NCBI RefSeq assembly: GCF_000373805.1 | Contig: NZ_KB892447.1 | Coordinates: 1-45,343, forward strand | Reading direction: 5' to 3' | Length of the DNA: 45,343 nt | From: Corynebacterium pilosum DSM 20521 = CIP 103422 | GTDB lineage: Bacteria > Actinomycetota > Actinomycetes > Mycobacteriales > Mycobacteriaceae | Shown: positions 8,887 to 16,596 of the stretch, piece after piece | Position numbering within the stretch: the first letter of the stretch is position 1 | How the letters are laid out: every line of letters begins with the position of its first letter | Position numbers and translations under genes: made by a program | Notes under the pieces: generated by a model | Database searches by the model: none | Seen by the model: only the letters and a program-made list of their open reading frames with translations | Told to the model about the DNA's origin: nothing

Positions 8887-9001
8887 CGCGCGCTTTCGCG
8901 GCGCGGTGGGCTGTAACTACATAACTGTGATTCAACACGAGGGCCACAAATAGCGTCAACCCCACCAACGCGTTTGCGCAGGCCTTTAAGGGAATTGCCA
9001 G

Positions 9002-9022
9002 GTGACTCGCCACACGAGTCAC
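9002..9022. promoter_or_regulatory. Perfect inverted repeat upstream of whcD
   Basis: GTGACTCG and CGAGTCAC are separated by CCACA, giving 8-bp perfect arms. It lies about 115 bases upstream of the putative whcD -10 and 100 bases downstream of the manC stop. It could be a dimeric regulator's operator for whcD or a transcript hairpin ending manC. No T-run follows on either strand, which favours an operator. The 296-base gap 8830-9125 contains no gene that I can support. Confidence 0.45.
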
Positions 9023-9064
9023 ACCAGTCACAAGTTCTACGATTCGGGGGCATGGGCCGGGGGT

Positions 9065-9096
9065 ACTACATGTAGTGCCGGTGGGGCATACCGGCA
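9065..9096. repeat. 12-bp palindrome plus adjacent hairpin after manC
   Basis: ACTACATGTAGT (9065-9076) is a perfect palindrome. Directly overlapping it, TGCCGGT (9076-9082) and ACCGGCA (9090-9096) form a 7-bp stem with a 7-base loop. On the minus strand the stem comes about 30 bases after the manC stop, so it may be a weak terminator, although no U-tract follows. Confidence 0.4.
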
Positions 9097-9125
9097 ACTA
9101 GTCATCGCCGCTATCGGCGTGTCGC

Positions 9126-10205
9126 TCACGCATCCGGGGAAAAGCGCACTCCAGAATCCGGAATCTCCACCCCTGGCCACACACGCATGCCGCCCAACAG
9201 CTCACAGCGCGCACCGATCGACGCGCCCTCGCCGATGACGCAGTCCGTGATCCGCGCATTGGCGCCGATCTTCGCCCCCGCCGCAATAATCGAGTTCCGC
9301 ACCACAGCGCCCGGCTCCACGGTCACGCCATCAAAGAGCACGGAATCGTCGATACGCGAACCCGCGCCGACCTCCACCCCGCGCCCAACCGCGGTGCCGC
9401 CGACCAGGATCACTCCCCCGGCAATGCCCGCCGACTCATCGACGAAACTCTCCCCCGTCTTGCCCTGCAGCAGCGGCGAATACGCAATCCCGCGCACCAG
9501 GTCCGAAGAGCCCTGCACGAAATCATCCGGGCGGCCCATGTCGCGCCAGTAGGACGTATCGACGTGGCCCACCACCTTCGCGCCATTTTCCAGCATCTTC
9601 GGGAACGTCTCGCGCTCCACGCTGACCACACGCCCGGTTGGGATCTGTTCGATCACCTCGCGCTTGAACACGTAGCAGCCCGCGTTGATCTGGTCGGTCG
9701 GCGGATCCTCCGTCTTCTCCAGGAAGGCCTCCACGTTGCCATCGCTATCGGTGGGCACGCAGCCGAAAGCCCGCGGATCCGGCACGCGCACAAGGTGCAG
9801 CGTGATGTCCGCGTCCTTCTTCGTATGTGTCTCCAGGATCTCGCCCAAGTTCGCCCCCGACAGCACATCGCCGTTGAACACCATCACGGTGTCATAGCGC
9901 AGCTTGTCGTACACGTTGCGGATCCCGCCGCCGGTGCCCAGCGCTTCCTCTTCCACCACATACTCGATCTCCAGGCCGAAGTCCGCGCCGTCGCCGAAGT
10001 GCTCCTCGAAGACCTCCGCCTTAAAGGAGGTAGACAGCACGACATGCGTCATGCCCGCCTCTTTAATACGCGCCAACAGGTGTGCCAGGAATGGGAAGCC
10101 CGCCGTCGGCAGCATCGGCTTCGGGGTGTTCACCGTCAGAGGGCGCAAACGCGTGCCGCGCCCTCCCACCAGGATCACCGCGTCCGTCGAAGAAGGATCC
10201 GCCAT
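9126..10205 (-). CDS. manC: Mannose-1-phosphate guanylyltransferase
   Basis: Makes GDP-mannose from mannose-1-phosphate and GTP. The nucleotidyltransferase signature VGGRGTRLRPLTVNTPKPMLP is near residues 12-32. The catalytic centre FNGDVL and the GTGGGIRN loop follow. The C-terminal quarter is a left-handed beta-helix with hexapeptide-like repeats (GVILVGGTAVGRGVEVGAGSRIDDSVLFDGVTV). At 359 residues it matches mycobacterial ManB/Rv3264c-type enzymes. A glucose-1-phosphate transferase cannot be excluded from sequence alone, but the mannose genes nearby favour GDP-mannose. It lies 47 bases after the rhamnosyltransferase gene on the same strand and is probably cotranscribed with it. Confidence 0.88.
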   Translation of the reverse strand: MADPSSTDAVILVGGRGTRLRPLTVNTPKPMLPTAGFPFLAHLLARIKEAGMTHVVLSTSFKAEVFEEHFGDGADFGLEIEYVVEEEALGTGGGIRNVYDKLRYDTVMVFNGDVLSGANLGEILETHTKKDADITLHLVRVPDPRAFGCVPTDSDGNVEAFLEKTEDPPTDQINAGCYVFKREVIEQIPTGRVVSVERETFPKMLENGAKVVGHVDTSYWRDMGRPDDFVQGSSDLVRGIAYSPLLQGKTGESFVDESAGIAGGVILVGGTAVGRGVEVGAGSRIDDSVLFDGVTVEPGAVVRNSIIAAGAKIGANARITDCVIGEGASIGARCELLGGMRVWPGVEIPDSGVRFSPDA

Positions 10206-10252
10206 CGTGTACTCAACCTCTCACTTGTGTGTTTTGCTTCATCTTTACACGC

Positions 10253-11161
10253 CTACGAGCCCGCAGCCCGCCGCGCCTTCGCCCCGGCCACCACGCCCCG
10301 CAGCCGGAGCCCAGCCCACAGCGCGGCACGCAGCGGCGCCTGCCACCAGGCCGGGTGCCGATCCGCCTGGAACCGGAACGCCGAATCATGGTGCGCCGGC
10401 ACCGTCACCCGCGAATGCTTATTCGCCGCATGGCCCTGATCGTGCTGGATCCGGGCCGCCGGGCAGAATACGTTGTCCCAGCCGGCGCGCGCCAACCGGT
10501 CGCCAAAGTCAATATCTTCTAGATACATGAAGTAGCGCTCGTCGAAACCGCCCACGGCGTCGAAGGCCTCCCAGCGCACCGCCAGGCACGACCCGGACAG
10601 CCAGCCGGCGACACGTTCGTTCTCCATATCGCCGTCATCGCGGTAGGCCCGCGAGAAAGGATTCTTTGGCCAGATTCCACCTAAGAGGGCATGGCCCACA
10701 CCTGTGACCAGCGTGGGCACCGCGCGCGCCGAGGGATACGCCGACCCGTCCGCCTCCTCGATCCGCGGGCCCGCCGCACCCGCGCTCGGGCGCCGATCAA
10801 GACAATCCGCCAGCGCATCAATCGCGCCCGGCAGAAATTCCACATCCGGGTTAGAAATAATGAAGTAGTCCGGATTGATCAGGCCCGCTTCTCGCTTATC
10901 GACGAGGGCCCGCGCCGCCGCGTTGATCGCAGCACCATAGCCAATATTTCCGCCCGTGGGGAGAAAGGCCACGTTCTCGTCGTCACGCGCAGCCTGTTGG
11001 GGAACCCCGTCTGCAGAGCCGTTGTCGGCGAGCACCACAAAAGTGTCGCGGCCGGTGCTTTCGGTGGCGCGCGGCAGCGAATCGAGGAACGCGCTCAGGT
11101 GCCGGCCGGGCGAATACGTCACCGACACGACTGCGATGGGGGCGTTGTTTGGTTCAGACAC
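10253..11161 (-). CDS. wbbL: Decaprenyl-PP-GlcNAc rhamnosyltransferase, WbbL-type
   Basis: A GT2-family glycosyltransferase of 302 residues. It adds rhamnose to decaprenyl-diphosphate-GlcNAc, forming the linker that joins arabinogalactan to peptidoglycan at the inner membrane face. It opens PIAVVSVTYSPGRHLSAFLDSL. It has the acidic sugar-nucleotide motif ISNPDVEFLPGA, GWLSGSCLAVRWEAFDAVGGFDE, and YLEDIDFGDRLARAGW with the likely catalytic Asp. The start is GTG 11161. The neighbours manC and the divergent lcpA reproduce the wall-linker neighbourhood of corynebacteria and mycobacteria. The linker step is normally essential in this group. Confidence 0.88.
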   Translation of the reverse strand: MSEPNNAPIAVVSVTYSPGRHLSAFLDSLPRATESTGRDTFVVLADNGSADGVPQQAARDDENVAFLPTGGNIGYGAAINAAARALVDKREAGLINPDYFIISNPDVEFLPGAIDALADCLDRRPSAGAAGPRIEEADGSAYPSARAVPTLVTGVGHALLGGIWPKNPFSRAYRDDGDMENERVAGWLSGSCLAVRWEAFDAVGGFDERYFMYLEDIDFGDRLARAGWDNVFCPAARIQHDQGHAANKHSRVTVPAHHDSAFRFQADRHPAWWQAPLRAALWAGLRLRGVVAGAKARRAAGS

Positions 11162-11231
11162 AATGGATTTAGCTTACCCAGTCGGTCCGCAAACTTGAGG
11201 CTACGGATCACCATTTCGCCTAGGCGTGTCG

Positions 11232-11237
11232 TATAAT
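11232..11237 (+). promoter_or_regulatory. Putative -10 of the lcpA promoter
   Basis: A perfect TATAAT lies 45 bases upstream of the GTG start of lcpA in the 120-base divergent gap with wbbL. No well-spaced TTGACA-like -35 is visible, which is common for corynebacterial promoters. Confidence 0.5.
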
Positions 11238-11281
11238 TTGGGCCGACCTTCTCCTCACTATTCCCCCACTACGTAAGGTGC

Positions 11282-12859
11282 GTGACGAACGTGAGCCAAT
11301 CGTACCGGCAGATCCGCGATATCCAGGCCGCGCCGTCAGCCCAGCGCGACATCACCCAGTCGGGCAATGTCGTCGTAAAGGTGCTGCTCACAGTCCTGGC
11401 CGTGATCGTCGTGGCTGTCACCGCGATTGGCTGGTCCACCGTCGGCCGCCTCGGCAATGAGATCTCCGCCTCTGAGCTTTCCCTCGGCGGCGGCACCAAC
11501 GCGAAGGGGGAGCACGCGGACGGCGCCACCGACATTTTGCTTGTCGGCTCTGATTCGCGCACCGATGCGCAGGGCAATCCGCTTTCCGACGAAGAACTGG
11601 CCCGACTTAACGCTGGTGAAGCCGACGGCGAGCGCAACACCGACACCATGATGGTAATCCGCGTGCCCAACGATGGTTCCAAGGCCACCGCCGTCTCCAT
11701 CCCGCGCGATACATACGTGCACACCGAGGAGTTCGGCAACCTGAAGATCAACGGCGTGTACGCCGAACACGCGGCCGCCAAGCGCGAAGAACTTATCGCC
11801 GACGGGGCCAACGAAGGCAAGAGGCTGGAAGAACGCGTGGCCTCTGCGGGGCAGCAGGGCCTGATCGATACCGTGGCGGACCTCACCGGCATCAAGGTGG
11901 ACCACTACGCCGAGGTCGGCCTGTTGGGCTTCGTCCTGCTGACCGATGCCATCGGCGGCGTCGAGGTCTGTCTGAACGCGCCCGTCCAAGACGAATTCTC
12001 TGGTGCGGACTTCCCCGCCGGCGTGTCCACCCTGGACGGCACCGAAGCTCTAGCTTTCGTCCGCCAGCGCCACGGCCTGCCCCGCGGCGACCTTGACCGC
12101 ATCGTGCGCCAGCAGGCCTACATGGCATCGCTGGTGAACAAGGTGCTCAGCGCGGGCGTGCTGACCAACCCAGCAAAGCTGAATGAGCTGGCCAAGGCCG
12201 TGGAGCGTTCCGTCGTGATCGACCAGGACTGGGACATTTTAAGTTTCGCCACCGAACTTGCCAACCTGGCCGGCGGCAACGTCACCTTCACCACCATTCC
12301 CGTGACCTCTATTGATGGCGTCGGTGACTACGGCGAATCAATCGTGACCGTCGACGTCAACGAAGTCCACAACTTCATGGACGAGCTGCTTGCCCCCGAA
12401 GAGGAACCAGAGGCACCGGCCGAGGAAGCGGCCCCCGCGGACACCACCTTCGACGGCTATGAAGTCCACGTGCTCAACGCTGGCGCAACCACCGGCCAGG
12501 CCGGTGGCGTCGGAGCTTTGCTGGAAGAACAAGGCATCACTGTTGCCGAGGTGACCAATGCCATGGCCGGCATCTACTCCTTCAGCCAGGTTGTCGCCCT
12601 TGACCCCACCGACCCCGCTGCCATCGAGTTGGCCGAGCGCCTCGGCGGGCTACCCATCACCTCCAATGAGGGCCTCAATCCGGACTCGTTGATCGTCGTC
12701 ACGCACGACGACTACTCCGGGCCACAGTCCGAAGCCACCGACACCATGGATACCCCGAGCTCCTCCGAGCCGGTCGGCACCCCGGGCGAGGACTTCGGCA
12801 ACGCCGAGGTCGCCCCAGAAATCACCGCCGGCGGCGACGGCCCACGCTGCGTCAACTAG
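11282..12859 (+). CDS. lcpA: LytR-CpsA-Psr ligase with LytR_C domain (LcpA type)
   Basis: Transfers arabinogalactan from its lipid carrier onto peptidoglycan outside the membrane. The 525 residues comprise a cytoplasmic head, one transmembrane helix (VVVKVLLTVLAVIVVAVTAIGW, about residues 25-46), the LCP catalytic domain and a LytR_C domain. LCP marks are DILLVGSDSR, NTDTMMVIRV, the Arg-containing SIPRDTYV and AFVRQRHGLPRGDLDRIVRQQ. LytR_C is YEVHVLNAGATTGQAGGV onward. The tail is acidic and Ser/Pro-rich. It starts at GTG 11282; GTG 11291 is an alternative. The wbbL neighbourhood identifies it with the essential LcpA of C. glutamicum rather than an accessory paralogue. Confidence 0.88.
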   Translation: MTNVSQSYRQIRDIQAAPSAQRDITQSGNVVVKVLLTVLAVIVVAVTAIGWSTVGRLGNEISASELSLGGGTNAKGEHADGATDILLVGSDSRTDAQGNPLSDEELARLNAGEADGERNTDTMMVIRVPNDGSKATAVSIPRDTYVHTEEFGNLKINGVYAEHAAAKREELIADGANEGKRLEERVASAGQQGLIDTVADLTGIKVDHYAEVGLLGFVLLTDAIGGVEVCLNAPVQDEFSGADFPAGVSTLDGTEALAFVRQRHGLPRGDLDRIVRQQAYMASLVNKVLSAGVLTNPAKLNELAKAVERSVVIDQDWDILSFATELANLAGGNVTFTTIPVTSIDGVGDYGESIVTVDVNEVHNFMDELLAPEEEPEAPAEEAAPADTTFDGYEVHVLNAGATTGQAGGVGALLEEQGITVAEVTNAMAGIYSFSQVVALDPTDPAAIELAERLGGLPITSNEGLNPDSLIVVTHDDYSGPQSEATDTMDTPSSSEPVGTPGEDFGNAEVAPEITAGGDGPRCVN

Positions 12860-12868
12860 GTCAACTAG
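12851..12868. repeat. Tandem 9-bp repeat across two convergent stop codons
   Basis: GTCAACTAG occurs twice in a row. The first copy contains the lcpA TAG stop, and the second overlaps the end of the convergent gene. This is probably a small slippage duplication at the gene junction. Confidence 0.6.
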
Positions 12869-13673
12869 CGCGCTCGGGGACGTCGCGCAGGTTCGTGATC
12901 ACCCCGTCGCCGTCCGTGTGGAACAGCCACGGCGACATCGGCTGATTCGACCGCGCAAACAAGTCGAGGGTGAAAGACAGCAAAGCCGGCAGAATATCGC
13001 GGCGATCACCCTGCACAATGATCAACTCCGTACGCGAAGGCATCCCCACAAAATAGCCCTCCGCGCACGGCGGCAACCCCACAATGCGCGCACACTTCGC
13101 CAGGTACAGCGCCACCGACGGCAGCACCTTCGACGAGCCCGTGAGCACCAGCCCCTCCCCGAAATCGACCACCTCGCACTGGCGGGCATGCTCCTTAATG
13201 TTCTCCTCCACAGCCGCCTCAAGACGGGCGTGCCCCACAATCGCCTCCAGGTCCTCCAGCGGCTGCATCACCAGCACCCCGTCAAAATCCAGGCCCCACG
13301 CCCAGCTGAGGTGATCGTCGAGACGCGTCGTGGGAATCTCATCCAGATCTCCCGCCGGCACGATCACCTTCACCGCGTACCCCATCACCTCCTCCGGCGT
13401 GAACTCCCCCTTATCTTGAAAACGCTGCAGCAGCTCATGCGACTGCAGGAACCCGCTGAGGTAGTGCTCGACGATCTGCTCCTCCACCTCCCGCGGCAGG
13501 CCCTCGATCTGGCGGACCATGTTGCGCACATCCAGCACCGCCCCGCTGGGAAACTCCAGCTGCGTATCGCTGACCCATCTCACACCGGGTTCCTGAGTGC
13601 GCGCCCACTCGTCGATACGGCGGCGGACGCGGCGCAGGACACGGCGCTTCCGGCCGGAAGACATTCTTGACAT
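12861..13673 (-). CDS. Conserved hypothetical protein of the lcpA locus
   Basis: A 270-residue soluble protein with a very basic start (MSRMSSGRKRRVLRRVRRRIDEW) and no membrane segment. It includes FPSGAVLDVRNMVRQIEGLPREVEEQIVEHYL, LDDHLSWAWGLDFDGVLVMQPLEDLEAI and SRTELIIVQGDRRDILPAL. I do not recognise a catalytic motif. It has some resemblance in layout to DUF1444-type proteins, but I cannot support that assignment. GAAAGGA lies eight bases before the ATG. It is divergent from the TIGR03089 gene and convergent with lcpA with one base between stops. The function is unknown. Confidence 0.65.
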   Translation of the reverse strand: MSRMSSGRKRRVLRRVRRRIDEWARTQEPGVRWVSDTQLEFPSGAVLDVRNMVRQIEGLPREVEEQIVEHYLSGFLQSHELLQRFQDKGEFTPEEVMGYAVKVIVPAGDLDEIPTTRLDDHLSWAWGLDFDGVLVMQPLEDLEAIVGHARLEAAVEENIKEHARQCEVVDFGEGLVLTGSSKVLPSVALYLAKCARIVGLPPCAEGYFVGMPSRTELIIVQGDRRDILPALLSFTLDLFARSNQPMSPWLFHTDGDGVITNLRDVPERAS

Positions 13674-13771
13674 CGGGTGATCCTTTCAAAACAGTGAGTG
13701 TGTCACCCGTATTAGACTGCCGAGCCCCCGCTTCGGTTCCCTCCAATCTGGAATTGCCTACGATGGTGGCC

Positions 13772-14428
13772 ATGAGCATGCTTGCACCTCTATTGACCAC
13801 CGACCCCGCCAGTCCCCGCCTCACCGTCTACGACGAAACCACCGGCGCCCGCATGGAATTTTCCGGCGTCACCTTAGACAATTGGGCCAACAAGATCGCC
13901 AACATGCTCGTCGACGAGTTCGACGCCACCCCCGACACCACCATCCGCGTCGATCTGCCCGTCAGCTGGCAGGCGGCGGTGATCGGCATCGGCACGTTCG
14001 CGGCCCGGCTCACTCCGCTTTACGACGAAGGCCCCGGCGACCTCGTCTTCACCACTGTGGAGCGTTTCGACGACTGGCCGGATGCTGACGATGTCGTGGT
14101 TGTTTCCGATGACCCCTTCGGCCGCGGCGTGGAGGAAGCCGGCGGTGAACTGCCGCTCGGCGCTGTGGATTTCGGCCCGACGGTGCGATTCTATGGGGAC
14201 CAGTACTACGGCGAATCCGCGCAGTTGAGTGACTTTGCCACCGACGCCATTGGTGCGGAGCGCTGGTTGGTCAGGGGGTGGTCGTCGACAAGCGACTTCC
14301 AAAGCCAAGTCCTGGCGCCACTGGCCGCGGGCGGGTCCGTGGTGGTCGTGGCGGGGATGGTGTCCGCGGATCGGCTCGACGAGATCGCTATAACCGAGAA
14401 GGTCACCGCCCGCAACCCGAAAGTCTGA
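13772..14428 (+). CDS. TIGR03089 family protein
   Basis: The 218-residue protein begins MSMLAPLLTTDPASPRLTVYDETTGARMEFSGVTLDNWANKIANMLVDEF. This is the hallmark of the actinobacterial TIGR03089 family, related to the N-terminal part of AMP-forming acyl-CoA synthetases but lacking their catalytic C-terminus and P-loop. WLVRGWSSTSDFQSQVLAPLAAGGSVVVVAG corresponds to a mid-domain strand. No enzymatic role is known to me. The start at ATG 13772 is chosen because family members begin close to LLAPLL; the open frame extends upstream without support. Confidence 0.8.
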   Translation: MSMLAPLLTTDPASPRLTVYDETTGARMEFSGVTLDNWANKIANMLVDEFDATPDTTIRVDLPVSWQAAVIGIGTFAARLTPLYDEGPGDLVFTTVERFDDWPDADDVVVVSDDPFGRGVEEAGGELPLGAVDFGPTVRFYGDQYYGESAQLSDFATDAIGAERWLVRGWSSTSDFQSQVLAPLAAGGSVVVVAGMVSADRLDEIAITEKVTARNPKV

Positions 14429-14440
14429 AAGCGGCGTTTT

Positions 14441-14467
14441 CTGTGGATAACTCGGAGTTATCCACAG
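14441..14467. repeat. Perfect 27-bp palindrome containing two inverted DnaA boxes
   Basis: The arms are CTGTGGATAACTC (14441-14453) and GAGTTATCCACAG (14455-14467) around one G. Each contains the consensus DnaA box TTATCCACA, in opposite orientation, at 14442-14450 and 14458-14466. It sits 12 bases after the TIGR03089 stop and 52 bases before the HNH gene. It may act as a hairpin terminator, a DnaA-titrating site or a remnant of the mobile unit to which the HNH gene belongs. It is not an origin: no AT-rich unwinding region or cluster of further boxes is visible. Confidence 0.75.
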
Positions 14468-14519
14468 GTCTGCCGGGTGCGCTGCGCGCCGGGTTGCGAA
14501 AGGCTTTATCGTCAGGGCC

Positions 14520-15635
14520 ATGAACACTTTAGAACAATTCGCAGCCTCCTGGACAGGCATTATGGGCGCGCTGGAAGAGGTGGCGGGCTGCAGCCTTGCC
14601 GACCTTTACGCGCTCGGCATCGACTCCAAGACGGCCAAACAACTAGACCGTTACGCGGAGGTGTATTTCCGCTCCAAGGCCGCCCCGCGCAAGCAGGAAC
14701 TAGCGCGGGCCGCCGCCATCGCAACCGGACACACCCTGGCCACGCTCGGCGACATCGAACGCTTCGTCGGCCGCGTACCCACCAAACACCGCTGGGACAT
14801 GCGCGTCGAACTGTGCCAGGTGTGGCCGAACACCCGCGCGCTCGAAGACCGAGCCGCAGAGCTTGAGCAGGAGTACGGAGTGGCCACGAAGGAAGCGCCG
14901 CAGCCACGCGTGTCCCACCGGGCGGTCCCCGATTCCGACCTCACCGACCTCACCCTGCGCGCCCCCTCCCACCTGGTCAAAGCGGCCCTGGACGGCGCCG
15001 AAGGAGTGGAGGGCATGCACGCGGCCGAGGCGATCCTGCGCGCAGCCACCTCCTCCGACGGACTCGACGGCCCAGAGATCGTCCCGGCGCTGATCATCCC
15101 CGTCGGCGACACGGTGGAATCCTGGCGGCGCATCTCCGGCGGCGAAGTACAGCTCTCGCTCACCAACGGCACCGTCATCAACGGCAAAGACCTGGTCCGC
15201 CAGCGCCTCTCGCGCCACGGGCTGGCGTTGCTTATCGACGAATACTCCGGCGACCCCATTGAGATCTATAAAACCGACGAGGGCAAGCGCCACCTCAACC
15301 CGAAGGAAAGCCAGATCCAGGCGCTGCTGACGCCCGTGTGCGCAGGCATTAACTGCTCGGTGGGTGCCGACGACTGCCAGAACCACCACATCGAAGCCTA
15401 CAAACACGGCGGGCCGACCACGCTGGGAAACAGCACGAAGCTGTGCGGGTTCCACAACGGGCGCAACGACGATGACCGGGACAAACCGATGTACGGGCAC
15501 GTCGAAAAGCTTGGCGGCTTAGATTACTGGGTGCCGGCGTTTGGCGGTCGGCCGCGCCTGAACCAGCACCGTGCGGCCAAAGGTGGCGCGCTGCGTGCGG
15601 TCCGCGCGATGAAGGAGGCCCTAGCTACTCTCTGA
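14520..15635 (+). CDS. HNH endonuclease (DUF222-type actinobacterial family)
   Basis: The 371-residue protein has a helical N-terminal region typical of DUF222/13E12-like proteins and a C-terminal HNH nuclease: PVCAGINCSVGADDCQNHHIEAYKHGGPTTLGNSTKLCGFHN (about residues 276-317). This contains the zinc cysteines and the catalytic HHIEAYKHGG core. Such genes are multicopy in corynebacteria and mycobacteria, and their role is uncertain. It stands alone behind the DnaA-box palindrome and ends overlapping the convergent DUF218 gene by 11 bases. No inverted repeats delimit it as a mobile element. Confidence 0.85.
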   Translation: MNTLEQFAASWTGIMGALEEVAGCSLADLYALGIDSKTAKQLDRYAEVYFRSKAAPRKQELARAAAIATGHTLATLGDIERFVGRVPTKHRWDMRVELCQVWPNTRALEDRAAELEQEYGVATKEAPQPRVSHRAVPDSDLTDLTLRAPSHLVKAALDGAEGVEGMHAAEAILRAATSSDGLDGPEIVPALIIPVGDTVESWRRISGGEVQLSLTNGTVINGKDLVRQRLSRHGLALLIDEYSGDPIEIYKTDEGKRHLNPKESQIQALLTPVCAGINCSVGADDCQNHHIEAYKHGGPTTLGNSTKLCGFHNGRNDDDRDKPMYGHVEKLGGLDYWVPAFGGRPRLNQHRAAKGGALRAVRAMKEALATL

Positions 15636-16077
15636 TTTTTCGCCACAGCACCCGAAGGATCGAATGCGGCAGGGCGAAGATCTCGCGCGTGTAGTTCCAG
15701 GCGCGGGAGTCCACGGGTGTGTCGGCCTGGTGGATGCGCACCGGCACGCCCAGATGCCACGCCCACACCCGGGTGCGCAGGGCGTGAAAATTATTGGTGA
15801 CAACGTGCAGGGCGTTTGCATCAGGGGCGAGCGCCCGGGAGTATTCCAGGTTCTCGTTCGTGCTCGTCGCGCGCTTTTCCTCCACGATATCGTCGGGATC
15901 CACCCCGTGTTCGGCCAGCCATCGCGCCATCACGGGCGCTTCGCCACGCCCGGACACAATCACGGGGCGTGACGACGACTCATAGAGCCGCGCCGCCAGT
16001 TCAAGCCGGCACTCCAAAAACCCGCTGGGCCGGCCATCATGGGTGCGGGCGCCCAGCACCACGATCGGATCTGTCAC
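15625..16077 (-). CDS. YdcF/DUF218-family protein
   Basis: The 150-residue soluble protein starts MTDPIVVLGARTHDGRPSGFLECRLELAARLYESSSRPVIVSGRG. The DUF218 signature continues with VMARWLAEHGVDPDDIVEEKRATSTNENLEYS and ALHVVTNNFHALRTRVWAWHLG. The family includes YdcF and SanA, with suggested roles in envelope or nucleotide metabolism. There is no membrane anchor here. GTG 16077 directly abuts the purE stop (TAG-GTG), so translation is probably coupled with purE, but a purine role is not established. The 3' end overlaps the convergent HNH gene. Confidence 0.8.
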   Translation of the reverse strand: MTDPIVVLGARTHDGRPSGFLECRLELAARLYESSSRPVIVSGRGEAPVMARWLAEHGVDPDDIVEEKRATSTNENLEYSRALAPDANALHVVTNNFHALRTRVWAWHLGVPVRIHQADTPVDSRAWNYTREIFALPHSILRVLWRKIRE

Positions 16078-16578
16078 CTACTGCCCCATCAGGCGATCGC
16101 GCAGCGCCTGGTCCTTGGCCTCGACCTCGTCGGCCATGCGCTTCTGGTAGTCGACCATGCGCTGCATCAGGCGCTCATCGCCCGTGGCCAGGGTCCGCAC
16201 CGCCAGCAGGCCCGCGTTCTTCGCCCCGCCAATGCTCACTGTGGCCACCGGCACCCCGCCGGGCATCTGCACGATCGACAGCAGCGAGTCCAACCCGTCC
16301 AGGTCCTTCAGCGCCCGCGGGATCCCAATCACCGGCAGCGGGGTGGCCGCCGCGACCATCCCCGGCAAGTGGGCCGCACCGCCGGCGCACGCGATGATGA
16401 CCTTCAGGCCCTTCTCGTGCGCGGACTTCGCATACGCCAGCATGCGTTCCGGAGTGCGGTGAGCAGACAGCACGCCCACCTCGAAAGGCACGCCGAACTC
16501 GGCGAGTACTTCGGCGGCGGGAGCGACTGTATCCCAGTCAGAATCAGAGCCCATGATCAGGCCAACAAGTGGTTGCAT
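16078..16578 (-). CDS. purE: N5-carboxyaminoimidazole ribonucleotide mutase
   Basis: Converts N5-CAIR, the PurK product, to CAIR in de novo purine synthesis. The 166 residues are typical. The substrate loop MGSDSDWDT (residues 10-18), [13 protein letters not shown] and [14 protein letters not shown] are the canonical PurE class I motifs, and [21 protein letters not shown] closes the octamer core. The gene follows purK after 18 bases and precedes the DUF218 gene with no gap, giving a purK-purE-DUF218 unit. Confidence 0.95.
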   Translation of the reverse strand: MQPLVGLIMGSDSDWDTVAPAAEVLAEFGVPFEVGVLSAHRTPERMLAYAKSAHEKGLKVIIACAGGAAHLPGMVAAATPLPVIGIPRALKDLDGLDSLLSIVQMPGGVPVATVSIGGAKNAGLLAVRTLATGDERLMQRMVDYQKRMADEVEAKDQALRDRLMGQ

Positions 16579-16596
16579 GGGCTTTACTCTAGCGGG

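Noticed and set aside
6246..13613. Further copies of the 12-base word, such as TCGTCGATACGC at 6246, 9346 and 13604
   Set aside because: They differ in the AAG core, so they were left out of the counts; they may be diverged copies.
14441..14467. Replication origin
   Set aside because: There are only two DnaA boxes, no AT-rich stretch and no dnaA/dnaN/parB neighbours.
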